Assembly: GCA_946894095.1 (NCBI GenBank)
Contig: OX335657.1
Coordinates: forward strand, 14,508,001 to 14,572,000
Source: Incurvaria masculella
Taxonomy: Eukaryota > Arthropoda > Insecta > Lepidoptera > Incurvariidae
DNA length: 64,000 nucleotides
Direction: 5' to 3'
Of the stretch, positions 48,301 to 58,109 are shown one piece after another; position 1 is the first letter of the stretch; each line of letters opens with the position of its first letter. Under the pieces are notes generated by a model that worked only from the letters and a program-made list of their open reading frames with translations, was not told the DNA's origin and made no database searches. The translations under genes and the position numbers were made by a program.

Positions 48301-48678
48301 ACACTTGATAGAAAAGTAGCCAGACTTACCCAAAAGGTGCCCCTAATTGGAAAAACATGGGATAAGTAGTGATTAACTTTTTGAGTTGTACCTACCTAGT
48401 GCAGGGACAATAATGATTTGGTTAATCGTTATAATCGATCAGATCTGTTACTTATAGTTGCCATTTGGAAAGTTTGTAAAAGTTTTTTTTATTATTTTGT
48501 TTGCTAGTCATGCATATTCGCGATATTACTGGCATCAGAAATAGCAATCAGCAAAACGTTCATATTTCACAGAGATAGTAACAGAAAACGTATTCGACGG
48601 TTAACCTTCTTGTACTTACCCCAGTGAAGAACTCACTAGCCACAAACTACACAACAATAATGTCAAATATAAATGCAT
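42248..48678 (-). CDS. Insulin-like peptide gene 2, complete four-exon CDS
   Basis: The predicted join in transcript order is 48678..48620, 43371..43362, 43311..43185, 42345..42248, giving 97 residues. It encodes a signal peptide (MHLYLTLLLCSLWLVSSSL), a short pro-segment ending GKKK, a B chain with C35-x11-C47, an RTRR cleavage site (51-54), a connecting region with C58 and C67, and an A chain with C82 C83 x4 C88 x8 C97. Insulin-fold residues are kept (Leu B6 and B11; Ile-Val A2-A3; Leu-Tyr A13-A14; Tyr A19). It would be secreted and processed as a hormone or local signal. All introns follow GT-AG and the phases match (2, 0, 1). Intron 1 is about 5.2 kb and filled with transposons. The subfamily (insulin, IGF-like, relaxin-like, gonadulin) is not resolved; the extra cysteine pair and CC-x4-C are unusual for all of them as far as I know. 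Confidence 0.8.
42346..43184 (-). other. Phase-1 intron of insulin-like gene 2
   Basis: The donor is CAGT|GTAAAT and the acceptor TTTTTCAG. It has the same phase and position as the gene 1 intron, but the intron body is not visibly similar. It contains a near-perfect palindromic MITE (42400-42566). The 3' splice site lies in an 8-bp hairpin (42341-42361). Confidence 0.82.
42400..42566. mobile_element. Palindromic MITE in insulin-like gene 2 intron
   Basis: Inverted arms of about 62 bp start GGCTGAGATAAATAGTCGTA and meet their near-perfect complement ending TACGACTATTTATCTCAGCC. The loop is about 45 bp. There is no coding capacity. The high arm identity suggests a recent insertion. Confidence 0.75.
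43185..43311 (-). CDS. Insulin-like gene 2, B-chain exon
   Basis: The acceptor is CACTTTTCAG|CCACC and the donor CAGT|GTAAAT; the exon is 127 nt as in gene 1. It encodes PPTDPGKKK, TLCLRELSDAVEMACYG, PRTRR and EVWCRGVFLVQ. The tribasic KKK and the RTRR site frame a short B chain. It is almost unchanged from gene 1 in the B chain but divergent on both sides. Confidence 0.88.
43362..43371 (-). CDS. Insulin-like gene 2, 10-nt microexon
   Basis: The exon TATGTATCCT is bounded by TTTTACAG and GTAAGT. Its first base completes the Gly codon left open by exon 1 (GG|T) and the remaining nine give MYP, ending in phase 0 exactly as the B exon requires. It lies 50 bases upstream of the B exon. It is supported by splice signals and phase only. 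Confidence 0.6.
43442..43545. repeat. Inverted repeat in insulin-like gene 2 intron 1
   Basis: The left arm is about 37 bases (ATAAACCTAGATCATCATCT start) and the right about 47; they are complementary with small gaps. It is probably a small MITE. Confidence 0.55.
43590..43805 (-). mobile_element. SINE body fragment (minus)
   Basis: The shared SINE body is recognisable from GGATGGCTAATAC through the CATTGAACTGGA block to CTACTAGGAAAGGGGAC. The promoter head is missing. Confidence 0.7.
43930..44075 (+). mobile_element. SINE body fragment with internal deletion (plus)
   Basis: GCCCGGGTTGTTACCATCGC is followed by GCGGCAATGAAAATT, then jumps to CATAAAGGGAAGG and the terminal TCCATGTCAGGTTGCATAA. 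Part of the body is deleted. Confidence 0.65.
44354..44578. mobile_element. Family F palindromic MITE
   Basis: The termini are CAGACCTATTCCTGGGATTC and the inverted GAATTCCAGGAATGGGCCTG. Interior stem sequence (ACCGCTATAAAAGC) is shared with the copies at 3581-3809 and 6335-6479. It has no real ORF. Confidence 0.75.
44783..45137. mobile_element. Family G terminal-inverted-repeat element
   Basis: Ends share CACCTAAATTGGCG and GCAAACCGATCGACTGGCGT in inverted orientation. The element is about 355 bp with no ORF of its own. It is nearly identical to 6776-7131. A second, shorter related copy abuts it at 45138-45373. Confidence 0.75.
45138..45373. mobile_element. Family G element, shortened neighbour copy
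   Basis: It carries the ACGTCGACGTTACCGTTTAC and AAACGTCAATTTAGGTGAGA blocks of family G directly next to the larger copy. It lacks part of the left half. Confidence 0.65.
45374..45966. mobile_element. Family Q TIR element carrying two inserted repeats
   Basis: The left end GGCCCTATTACGAGTTACAA runs to GAGCTCTTCGTTTCCGCAGG and is mirrored by CCTGCGGAAATTAAGAGCTC through TTATTTGTGACTAGTAATGG. Between the arms sit an inverted repeat (45453-45603) and a truncated (GTCY)n MITE (45608-45890). Confidence 0.6.
45608..45890 (-). mobile_element. (GTCY)n MITE, truncated
   Basis: It opens with AGGGTTCCGTACCCAAAGGG, carries GTCCGTCCGTCTGTCCGTCC, and ends soon after CGTGATTTTTTTGTG without the CGGAACCCTTC end. 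Confidence 0.8.
46264..47736. mobile_element. Family K TIR element interrupted by element L
   Basis: The ends AGGAGGTCGCGACAAAAATG and AAAAATGTCGTGACCTCCCG match those of the uninterrupted copy at 2160-2712. The right half (46.3-46.4 and 47.35-47.7 kb) follows that copy closely. Element L is inserted at a TATA site between 46429 and 47342. Confidence 0.75.
46429..47342. mobile_element. Element L: long-TIR transposon with GC-rich core, nested in K
   Basis: Inverted arms of about 200 bp start TATAAGGTGAGTTTAAAATA and include GGGTTGATTCAGTATCTGAT and GTGCACTAACTCTTCAA. The core is extremely GC-rich (CGCGCCGCCCCGGCGGCGCG; GGCGGCGGCGGTGGCGGCGG), unlike the AT-rich host. A second copy, inverted, is at 55416-56362. 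No transposase is visible; short ORFs in the core look incidental. Confidence 0.75.
48030..48240 (+). mobile_element. SINE fragment (plus)
   Basis: TTACGAATGCGAGCTGTTCC through CTACGAGGTGGTAGG to the GTAGTTGTGTG end are shared with the tRNA-headed SINE. The tRNA head is missing and the middle is degraded. Confidence 0.65.
48620..48678 (-). CDS. Insulin-like gene 2, signal-peptide exon
   Basis: The 59-nt coding part reads MHLYLTLLLCSLWLVSSSL plus GG, and the donor is GG|GTAAGTAC. It is a typical signal peptide with a hydrophobic LTLLLCSLWLV core and a small-residue cleavage region (SSS). The upstream frame is closed by TAA, supporting this ATG. The equivalent region of gene 1 (39274-39326) is clearly related. 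Confidence 0.68.
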
Positions 48679-49773
48679 ATTTTCTGTCGCACGAACCGCC
48701 CGTTATTACAACAAATTATGAATTTACTTTAGTATGAGGCCGGAAAAAGTGGACATACCAAACTACGGATTTTGCGAGCACACTCGTGAAAGTTTTAAAA
48801 AATTGTGGGTAAGTGTATTTACACCTACCCACATATTTTCTAAGACGGCCCAAAACGTTACCATTGAGCACTCTAAAGGCCATTACGGTACAAAGTGAAT
48901 TCAATTTAATTTTGATAGTTCATATTTTCAGGATAATTTTAAATAATGTTAGTTCGGAATAACCCGGATAAATTTAAATGAATACTAAATTGGATGATGT
49001 AAAATGAAAATGTTTAAAATGTGTTTAAGTTAATGGAACCAGGCGGTGGCGGAAGACCAGCGACTAGTGGGATTATACCCATCCAGGTTTTTGCTGAGCG
49101 ATAGCTTTTTTTACAAATTACATATTATTATTTTTTTGTCTTCACCATGCCTTTTGTATCAGAAAAATCTTGTAAATAAATTGATTTTATTCTTACTCTT
49201 ACTCATAAGCGCTTGGTTATCTTTATAATACACTAGCTGAGGTACCCGGCTCCGCTCGGTTCAATGCCATTTTTGACTGATGTCGGACTGAATGGGTCGT
49301 ACACTTCTTAGTGGAAATGGGACCTTAGGATGTATGCAAAAAGTTGAAACATACAATTAGCATTTTTTTTGCGCTTTTGTCTTATAATTATCTCACAAAG
49401 TGCCTTTTTTACAAAGTGTTGTATGACATTTAATACAAAACTGCGTAGTGTGCTCGCCAGTATAGTTATGGCTAGTGACTTCCTATTTTTGGGGAGTTTT
49501 AGCAGAAATAGCGACGAACGACTGTGGCACCATCTACATGGACGCTTACACCATAGCTTGTAAGCTGTGGTGATATCAGATGTGGAGGAGACTTGTGCAT
49601 ACACACTTTATAGCGCCATCTCTTGTATTTCAGATGCGACAAGTTGACCGCTAGGACAGACTACCGGCCAGTGGGGAACCGGTAGCTGGTGATGATTCCA
49701 GGCTTAGCAAACATCAGGCTCATTCGAATGAAGCGGATCACCAGCAGGTGGCAACTTTAGTATGTTATATTTT

Positions 49774-50370
49774 TAGGGTTCCGTACCCAAAGGGTGCCAA
49801 CGGAACCCTATTACTAAGCCTCCGCTGTCCGTCCGTCCGTCCGTCAGAGGGCTGTATCTCATGAAACGTAATAGGGTAGGCAGCTCTGGCAGCTGACATT
49901 GTACAGCAGAGTGTGTACTTATTTTGCCGCTATAACAACAAAAAGTTAAACAGTAAAAAAAAAAACAGGCCAAGTGCGAGTCGGACACGCACACGAAGGG
50001 TTCCGTACCATCGTACAATGTTTAACACAATAAAATCTGGTTTTTTGTATGGGCCCCCCCTTTCCTTTCAATATTTTTTAATTTTACCTATTTGTTGTTA
50101 TAGCGGCAAAATAAATACACACTCCGTGAAGTTTCAGCTGCCTACCTATTACGGTTCATGAGATACAGCCCTGTGACAGACGGACGGGCGGACGGACGGA
50201 CGGACGGACAGCGGAGGCTTAGTAATAGGGTTCCGTTTTCACCCTTTGGGTACGGAACCCTAATAAAGGGGGCCCCGTACAAAAAACATGAATATTTGTG
50301 TTAAATCTTTTACGATAGTACGGAACCCTTCCTGTGCGAGTCCGACTCGCACTTAGCCAGTTTTTATTTT
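49774..50370 (-). mobile_element. (GTCY)n MITE interrupted by another copy of itself
   Basis: The left part (49774-49960) and right part (50266-50370, ending CGCACTTAGCCAGTTTTT) form one minus-strand element. A plus-strand copy (49963-50265) lies between them, complete from the CAGGCCAAGTGCGAG end to GGTACGGAACCCTAATAAA. Confidence 0.8.
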
Positions 50371-50584
50371 ATTTTGCTCAGCTAGAGGGGTAGGCAGAGG
50401 TGCCAGCAAGCGAGTTCAAGAAAAAATATTTTAAGCTAACAATAGCTATGGCTCTGAGTGAAGCGTTCAGCAAACAAACGATAATGGCGAACTCCATATG
50501 CGTTATATTTGCGTTAGGGTTCATTGTTGCATGCGCTTCAAAATCGTTTTCAGGTGAGCGCGACGACGAGAAATATACCCAGAA

Positions 50585-50860
50585 ATAACCCAAAGGATGC
50601 CAACTGAACCCTATTACTAAGCCTCCGCTGTCCGTGCGTCCGTCTGTCACAGGGCTGTATCTCATGAACCCTAATAGGAAGGGAGCGGAAATTTTAACGG
50701 AGTTTGTATTAATTTTGCCGCTGTAACCACAAATCGGTAAAATAAAAAAAAATTATGGTGATTTAACACCAAACAACTTAATTGTTTTATGTTAAATCTT
50801 ATACGATGGTACGGAACCCTTCGTTTGCGGGTCCGATTCGTATTTGGCCGGTTTTTTTGT
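50585..50860 (-). mobile_element. (GTCY)n MITE
   Basis: ACCCAAAGGATGCCAACTGA, a short GTCCGTGCGTCCGTCTGTC and the GGTACGGAACCCTTCG end followed by GGCCGGTTTTTTTG. Confidence 0.8.
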
Positions 50861-51009
50861 AAAGTGAATTGATATATGTATCAAGCTTATTCACTACATA
50901 CATTTGTGACATTGTAACACAAAAAAGAAAATTTTCTAATTAAGTTTTGACTTTATTAGTTTAAAGTACAGTTCGTTGTGTAGGGGCTAGAGGACTTGCT
51001 TTTTATGCG

Positions 51010-51290
51010 AGAGGTTATGCACCACTTTCTTTCTCTTTCCGAATTGGATAAGAGCATTTCGATACGAATGCAAGCTGTACCGTGGTTCGGAATCCGGAAA
51101 TCTGTAAGCCCCTATCACCTTCTAGGTGGTCGGGTTAGTAACAGCTCTTTGAATGAAAGAATGGTTGAAGCGGCAATAAAACATTTGACCGTGTTTTCCA
51201 TCCAGTTCAGTGTAAGGATAAACGCTCATAAAGGGGAGGTTCTGGCATCGCTCCTAGTTCCTTGGGGAATATGGTGTAAAAATGTTCTTT
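51010..51290 (+). mobile_element. SINE, degraded, head lost
   Basis: GCACCACTTTCTTTCTCTTT marks the linker of the tRNA-headed type. TGTTTTCCATCCAGTTCAGT and AGGTTCTGGCATCGC follow. Confidence 0.65.
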
Positions 51291-51394
51291 TTGTCTCTGG
51301 TTATGGTGCTGTCTCTACAACAAACACAAAAACAACAATCGTTGTTATTAATATTATGTCTGCCTACAGAACCATTACGGTAAAAATAAGTAAA

Positions 51395-51667
51395 TAAATA
51401 AGAGAAACAGCTAATCTGGTTGTATGTAGCTGAACGCCCCCTCTTGTGTCCCGCGCCGCCGTCTCTATGCGGATCGGGTGGCGCGAGCCGCGCCCCTGGA
51501 GCTGCAATGGGGTGCAGGGAGTGCAGGATCGGGAATCGGGAATCGATCCTCAAACACAACATATAGGTCGTTATGTAACGACCTATATGTTGTGTTTCGT
51601 ACCCGATCCGCATAGAGACAAGAGGGGGCGTTCAGCTACATACAACCAGATTAGCTGTTTCTCTTAT
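51395..51667. mobile_element. Palindromic element (CCCCCTCTTG type)
   Basis: The arms begin AATAAGAGAAACAGCTAATC and continue CTGAACGCCCCCTCTTGTG, mirrored at 51605-51667. The middle holds a nested palindrome (ACATATAGGTCGTTATGTAA...) and GCGGATCGGG repeats. Confidence 0.7.
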
Positions 51668-51670
51668 TTA

Positions 51671-52048
51671 AGTCAGCCTCAATGGCCCAGTGGCGCGACA
51701 CTTCGGCGATCGCTCTCCGAAGTTAAGCAACGCTGGGTCCGGTCTGGTCTTGGATGGGTGACCATTCGACCGTTGAGAGAGGCTGGCCGTGGTTCGGATT
51801 CCACGTTAAACTGTAGGTCCCCTCCGTTACTTACTAGGTGGTAGGTTTTGACCCGCCCGGGTTGGTACCATCGCATTGGATGAACGATGGTCGAAGCGGC
51901 AATGAAAATTGTCCGTGTTTTCCATCCAGTTTAATGTAGCCGTGCAATATAAGGAAGGTCCTAGCACCTAGTTCCCATGTGGTGTGTTGGGCTAATACCA
52001 TGACAGAAGGTATGGTATTAGCCATCCATGTCCAGTAACATAAAGAAA
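51671..52048 (+). mobile_element. 5S rRNA-headed SINE, full length
   Basis: The head (51674-51786) carries the 5S box A GAAGTTAAGCAACGCTGGG (51719-51737) and box C region TCTTGGATGGGTGACC (51748-51763). From GTGGTTCGGATTCCA it joins the same body as the tRNA-headed SINE and ends in TCCATGTCCAGTAACATAAA plus an A-run. This is the SINE3 architecture. Confidence 0.88.
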
Positions 52049-52099
52049 AAAAAATTACTTATTTTTACCGTAATGGTTCTGTAGGCAGACATAATATTC

Positions 52100-53231
52100 T
52101 TTTTGTCTCAGTATACATACCCCGAACTTTTATTTAGTTAATTACTTATAACACTCCGTGTTATTTAGTAAAACAAAGGAAGTTTGAGTTATCGCCTTGT
52201 TAGAGTATTTTAAAGTGTTGCTTCTTCAACATATTTAGTGGAAATCCACGAATTACCCAAAATCTAGGAAGCCTTAGTTTGCAAGTAATATTTACTTATT
52301 TACACACAATCAAGAATGCTAATTAATTTTGGTGATCTACTCTTTGATAGAGGGTTCGTTTATTTTGCAAGATGATCCTCAATTACCAGCAATCCATCAT
52401 TCCCGTACAAACATCCAGTGAGCCAAAACAATACGGCCAAGGGAAAAAGTGACCTTAATCCAGAGGATTACAACTTAAAATCGCAGTTAACATCAACGCT
52501 CAATGCTTTGATTTTGATTTAAATTGTATTTATTGCAGTATAGAATTTAGTTTCGGGTGAATGTGCCAAAAACAATTTTGGCTATTTCCGTTGTGGAAAT
52601 AGAAATCCAATCATTAAAAAGGCCAACAGACATTTCGACAGGTGTTAATTTGACTGTACCATCTGAACCATATTTTTGAGTTTTGGAATTTATTGCATAA
52701 ATACGTGGACACACTTATTTTACAACCTTTTATCCTGGATATCTGAGAGTCGGTATAATCATATCAGATTGGTATCCAGAAGGCGAGCAAATTCTGGGGC
52801 ATTGGACAGGTATATACAAGTTTCGTGGAGACATCTAGTTATGGCCTATAGTAAGTATACGGAATATTTTTGTTTGTGGGTATTATGTAAGCTTTTTTTG
52901 GCATAAACATAAGCAAATCAATCTAACAGCAACTATACTTGTATCAAGTGCCATCATAAAGAAGATTACAATGTTCTCAAAATACATAATTATATCATTT
53001 TTACTTTTGGAGTATAAGAGCCTAAAACATATTCTAACAACGTTTTATTCATACAAATAACACAACCAAAAAAGAGTATGCGTTAGATAAAAATACTTTC
53101 TGAATCCCTGAAGCCCCAGGAGACCAGCGTGCAGAAGAGAATGGTGCCAACAGTATGTCACCGGGGGCGTAGCGGCTGTGCCAGCGGCTCATAACTTTCC
53201 TTCTAGTACTTGCGGACCGCCCCTTAGCGCC
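52100..53231. other. No gene recognised
   Basis: AT-rich, no splice-supported exon or known repeat seen. Confidence 0.35.
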
Positions 53232-53777
53232 TTTTTTATAAAAAACCGGTTCTTTGCTAAGGACCAAAGGTTCTCAGAAAAGCCAAAACCACCTCGCCTC
53301 GCAAAAACACGCTCGGCTAGGCACCATGCCAGCGGTTTTTCGAACTATCGCTGAGCTATCGAGCTTGTTCAAATTACACTTGAAGACTCCCAGGTTATAG
53401 GTATGAGGAAAGGCACCCGCCGGCAGACAGTTCCATATCCTGGCGGTGCGGCAGAGAAATGAGCTTGAGAAACGGTTCGTACTCAAAAGCCTAATACATA
53501 TAAACCACAAGAGGGTGCTCTGATTCTCTGCGGCGCGTGCTCCGGATATAGGTAGGATGGAGAGAAATGAGGGATGCAAGTTCCACAGAGCAACGTCCAT
53601 TTTGTACCTGTAGAACAGACCGAGCGACCGCACAAACCGTTTATGTCTCAGTGACTCCAAGGCAGCGGTGAGTTGTGGGTCCCCAACAAGACGGACCGCT
53701 CGGCGCTGAATTGAGTCCAAGGACGCCAGCAGGTACTGGGGACTACCATTTCTTATGTGGCTACAGTATTCTATCAC
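53232..53777 (-). mobile_element. 5'-truncated non-LTR retrotransposon 3' end
   Basis: A minus-strand ORF (53274-53777, 167 codons) reads IEYCSHIRNGSPQYLLASLD, SIQRRAVRLVGDP, RFVRSLGLFYRY and RTARIWNCLPAGAFP, the C-terminal part of a jockey/CR1-type reverse transcriptase. A short 3' UTR to about 53232 follows. Two broken relatives lie at 8496-8810 (minus) and 56545-56790 (plus). Confidence 0.85.
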
Positions 53778-54477
53778 CGGTATTCAGTTTTGAAATGGAA
53801 ACTCCACATCTGCAAGCAATACTTTATTATTTAGAAGGAAACACGTCGGGACGGAGGGTGGACTCCAACTCGGGGATGGTCCGGTTAACAGATGCAACCG
53901 GGGAATAGTTTCAACCAACCGACCCCGCATCAAGTTGTTACTCAACTGCCACGCAGCGTGCGGACAGCGAACCGAATTTGATAGCCAAGTCCAGCTTAAC
54001 CACACATAGCTCACATTCACCACTGTTAGCCACCCTGATCACAGCCTGGAGAATAAAGTTGTGTTCTAAGCACTCCTCGTTCACCATAAAACCTTGCTGC
54101 GACCGGAAGATGCGGTCGTGTTTTACTGCTCATAGACAGCCGTGCAGCGATATACCTGCAGTAGAGCTTTGCCATGGTACAGATCAAGGCTGGGTTTTCA
54201 ACTATCAGGTTCGGGTGACTCTCTCTGAAGGACTCGATCAGATCGGGCTACGGGTCCGGCTGTTTGGACCAGAGTACCGCGAGAGTAGGTTATATTGACG
54301 ACAGCTTTTACACCAGTGTACACTTGTAATGCTATTATTATTATAATTATTATTAAGCCATGTTTCGCACAATAATATACTTAACTATATTTGTAATGCT
54401 ATAAATTATATTAATTTATATAATTGCATTAGTAACTTTATTAGTTGTTTTCCATTAGGTGCATGCATTAGGTGTTT
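53778..54477. other. No gene recognised
   Basis: Moderate GC with short ORFs on both strands (53978-54298 plus, 53784-54023 minus) lacking family features; possibly older mobile-element sequence. Confidence 0.35.
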
Positions 54478-54612
54478 TCCATCCAGTTCAATGTAGCCGT
54501 GCTCATAAAGGGAAGGTCCTGGCATGGCACTTATTCCTTCGGGAATGTGGTGTATTGGGCTAATATCATAACGGTAGTTGTGTGGTATTAGCCATCTATG
54601 TCAGGTCGCATA
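54478..54612 (+). mobile_element. SINE 3' fragment
   Basis: TTTTCCATCCAGTTCAATGT to GTATTAGCCATCTATGTC and an A-run; 5' truncated. Confidence 0.75.
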
Positions 54613-55415
54613 AAAAAAAGAAACTTAAACTGAGGGTTGCTCTTTCTATTGTCTTTGTTACTTGCCTTATTCTTTTCTACCAAGGAATTGTTTGGCAGTA
54701 TCATTTAGATCTAAGTATGTATTTCATAATTGTGGACGGAAAATACCCCGTTTTCCTGTCCACGGCCGCCAGTGCAGGACACGGTTACTCCAACGGTCGT
54801 CGTCTCTTTGGCTGACCCATTAAGAGTATCAAACCTATATGCAGAGGTGGTAAGACCGACTGAAGACCTACCGGGCTATGGTCCCCGCCTGGACGTTTTT
54901 GAGTGTTCAGTAGCCTCTTCCTATGTTTAGCCTAACGGTTGGTCAATATATAATAGACAGCTAAGGGAAAGTCGTATAGCCTGCTCAAAATACACTCTGT
55001 CGTATTCAGAGTGGGCGGACTAACTTAGTGGTCGGATTATTGGCGGACTAAACCGGTTATTGCATGGTTAGTAGTGTGCTAACCCCGTACTAAGTTTTGA
55101 TGGCTCACTCTGAACACGACATTTTATGGGAAAACTCTAAAAAGCTGACAACTGTCACAGAGCCCGTAGACTAGGTGCCTTTTCTTCAGTCTTCAGTATA
55201 TCTATGCTAAATTAAACCCTTAATATGGCCTGAATACGCTGCCAACCTAGGCTTCTAGCATATTCATGACATCATTACAAGTTGACAAACTATCGATAAG
55301 CCTTGTTGAAACTTGTTGCAGTTGATGTTGGGAGAGGGTCACTGGACAGGACTCTCAATGCACGTGTATATTATATTTATATTTATGTGGACGATGCACA
55401 CACTCCACGCTTATA

Positions 55416-56362
55416 TAAGGTGAGTTTAAAATAATCTACAAGCCTTATAGGGTTGATTCAGTATCTGATATAGAACAACTTTTGCTAAGAATGTAGGCAT
55501 GTAATTTTTTTGTTCCATTTTAATTTTTGAGAAATTTAAACAGTATGTTCTTCCCAGTATTTTAAACAACTTTTGCGAAGAAACTATGCACCTATCTGTA
55601 ATGGTTTCCAAGAAAATAATTTATTAAAGTGCACTAACTCTTCAACTACCTAATTAAAAATATAGGTCAACCACGGGGCTTTGACCCGACCGTGACCCAC
55701 TGACACAAGACAATTCTCCGCCGCCGCCGCCGCGTGCGCAGACAGATGCCCCGCCACCCCATCTCCGCCGCCGCCACCGCCGCCCCTCTCACTGAAGGAC
55801 GTTTGTTTTCGTTTTGAAAGCAATTAGTATGTCAAGGTCCATGACAATTATATTACGCAGTAATATTATATTATCTATGTTCCATGACGCGCATCGGACC
55901 TGAGTATCACACGTGAGTGAATTTAAGTGAAGCGAGTGCCGATCGGGCGAAAAAGGACATGCATGCTTGTGTACATACCTACATTACAGCCGCGCCGACC
56001 AAATCCATAGCCCGGCGCGGCGTGTGTCAGCGTGGGAAGGAGGCAAAACTATTCGGGTAAGTAAAACAGACTCTGCCGCCGCGCGCCGCCGACCGGCGCG
56101 GCGCGGAACCTATTTTTCAAATAGGCAGTTTGAAGAGTTAGTGCACTTTAATAATTTATTTTCTTGGAAACCATTACCGATAGGTACATAGTTTCTTGGC
56201 AAAAGTTTTTGACAATACTGGGAAGAATGTAATGCATAAATTTCTCAAAAATTAAAATGGAACAAAAAAAATTACATGCCTACATTCTTAGCAAAAGTTG
56301 TTCTATATCAGATACTGAATCAACCCTATAAGGCTTGTAGATTATTTTAAACTCACCTTATA
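55416..56362. mobile_element. Element L, second copy (inverted)
   Basis: TATATAAGGTGAGTTTAAAA and AAACTCACCTTATATA ends. It has the same arms and GC-rich core as 46429-47342 in opposite orientation (GCCGCCGCCGCCGCGTGCGC). It is not nested in K here. Confidence 0.8.
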
Positions 56363-56544
56363 TACTGTGAAGTTATTAAAAGGGAAACAAAATCAAAAAC
56401 ATTTTCATCCAATTGAATCAGTGAAATGAGTTGAAAACCGATTGCATTAGGCAATTATTAACTTGGTAGCTATGATCGTGCAATTTAACCTGGTCCTAAA
56501 ATAAAACATTTATGATTTTTTACCGTTTGAACCATTTCTCGAAG

Positions 56545-56790
56545 TAATTTCTCTGCTGCACCGCCAGGATATGGAACTGTCTACCGCGGGTGCCTTTCCT
56601 CATACCTGTAACCTGGGAGTCTTCAAGCGTAATTTTAACAAGCTCGATAGCTCAGCAATAGTCCACAAATATGCTGGAATGGTGCCTCGCTGAGCTTGGT
56701 TTCGCAGGTGAAGTGTAATTTACTTTTACGAGCACCTTTGTTCCTCAGAACAGTCACCCATACCTGTTTTTCATAAAAAAGATCTCTAAA
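56545..56790 (+). mobile_element. Non-LTR retrotransposon 3' end, broken
   Basis: CTGCACCGCCAGGATATGGA, CCTGTAACCTGGGAGTCTTC and the 3' tail GAGCACCTTTGTTCCTCAGA match the complement of 53232-53420. Frameshifts prevent a protein. Confidence 0.7.
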
Positions 56791-57330
56791 AGCGGCTCTA
56801 CAATTCAATTTGCTTCAAATTACCAAATCGCGTAACTTTCGCTGAAGTTATTCAAAGAAAGTCAGATATATAGACTTATAACACTGATATAACTGTTATT
56901 CCGATAATGATAATCGCAATAATGCGAACAATAATAAAACATAGACAATAAAACAGAGCCACATAAGTAAATTCGTTACTCTGTGTGTCAGCGGAAATCA
57001 GGAACACTCGAAACTTCAAGCTGTCTGTCTGTCTGTGGCAGGCCCTCTTGCTCGCAATTCATTACAATTACAAAGCGTGGAAATATTTTGATTAACTTAC
57101 GAATCAACATTTAAACACTACGAAATGGCCCTGGAGTCAAGGGTGAGGTCTAAGTTCATTTGGGTTGGCACCACGGCATTGATTGTTTGTGGGGTACGCA
57201 GAAATAATAAAGCAAACCTTCTTTCGCATTTTATACAGAAATATAGTTCTTTGACCACTGGTGCTAAGTAAAGTTTGCAAATAAATTTATGAAAAGATCG
57301 CATTTGGTTTTGTAAGGTGCAATGTGCCCC

Positions 57331-57551
57331 GCAGTGCGATTACGAATCACGAAACGGGGGAGGTTGGTTATATTTAACAGCTAAATTGCGATAACGATAT
57401 GGAAGTAACCGCAGTGCGCTTACGAAGTGCGAAATAAGGTGCGGTTAGTACCCAAAACTGACATATTTTGTAATCGAAAGCCGTCCGTTTGCTGTCAATT
57501 TGGGGTAGGTGCGGCACCTACACCTCATGTCGCGCTTCGTAATCGCACTGC
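57331..57551. repeat. Inverted repeat (GCAGTGCGATTACGAA)
   Basis: The 16-base arm at 57331-57346 is mirrored at 57536-57551, with an internal variant at 57411-57432. Probably a MITE. Confidence 0.55.
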
Positions 57552-58109
57552 CGGCCTCTCAAGAAAGAGGCGGCGGCGACGCCCATGGCCTTTTGAAATT
57601 TTCGGGAGCTGCAAAACTATGTCGACCGGTCAGCTGTTTCTTTCCATTACGTCTCTTAGACACCCCAGGTTGTGCTTTTCGAGAAATATCTTTGCATTCC
57701 ATTTATAGTTTAGTACATTCATAGTTTACCGGAATAATATGACTTTGCCGGATGTAGCCTCCACAACCTCGCTGAGTTTAAAGCAAGCAAATCAAACCAT
57801 CAAGTAACCAATCAGTGTATTCAGTGCGAAGTGCGTGTGTAGGTATTTAGTGCGAAGTGCGTGTTTATTCAGTGCTAAATTTACCCTGTTCAGTGCAGCT
57901 CCGACCTTTCAGGGTACAACTCTGCGTATTGATGACCACATTGGTATACTCGGTGTCGACCGGACGCATGATCTGAACTTCGTATGCCATATCGAGTATA
58001 AGCCTAAGCTAGACTGATAAATGTCAGGAGTTAACATTCAATACTGCCTTAGGGTGAAGCTAAAAATTGGCGTTATGTATTTGCGTCTATGGAACGGTGG
58101 ATAGAACCT

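Larger units (their letters stand above)
51351..52097. mobile_element. Outer inverted-repeat element holding a palindrome and a 5S-headed SINE
   Basis: A 43-bp left arm (51351-51393: ATATTATGTCTGCCTACAGA start) is perfectly mirrored at 52055-52097. Inside are a second palindrome (51395-51667) and a SINE (51671-52048). Confidence 0.7.

Noticed and set aside
51446..51844. 132-codon plus-strand ORF
   Set aside because: It spans a palindromic MITE and the 5S-headed SINE; not a gene.
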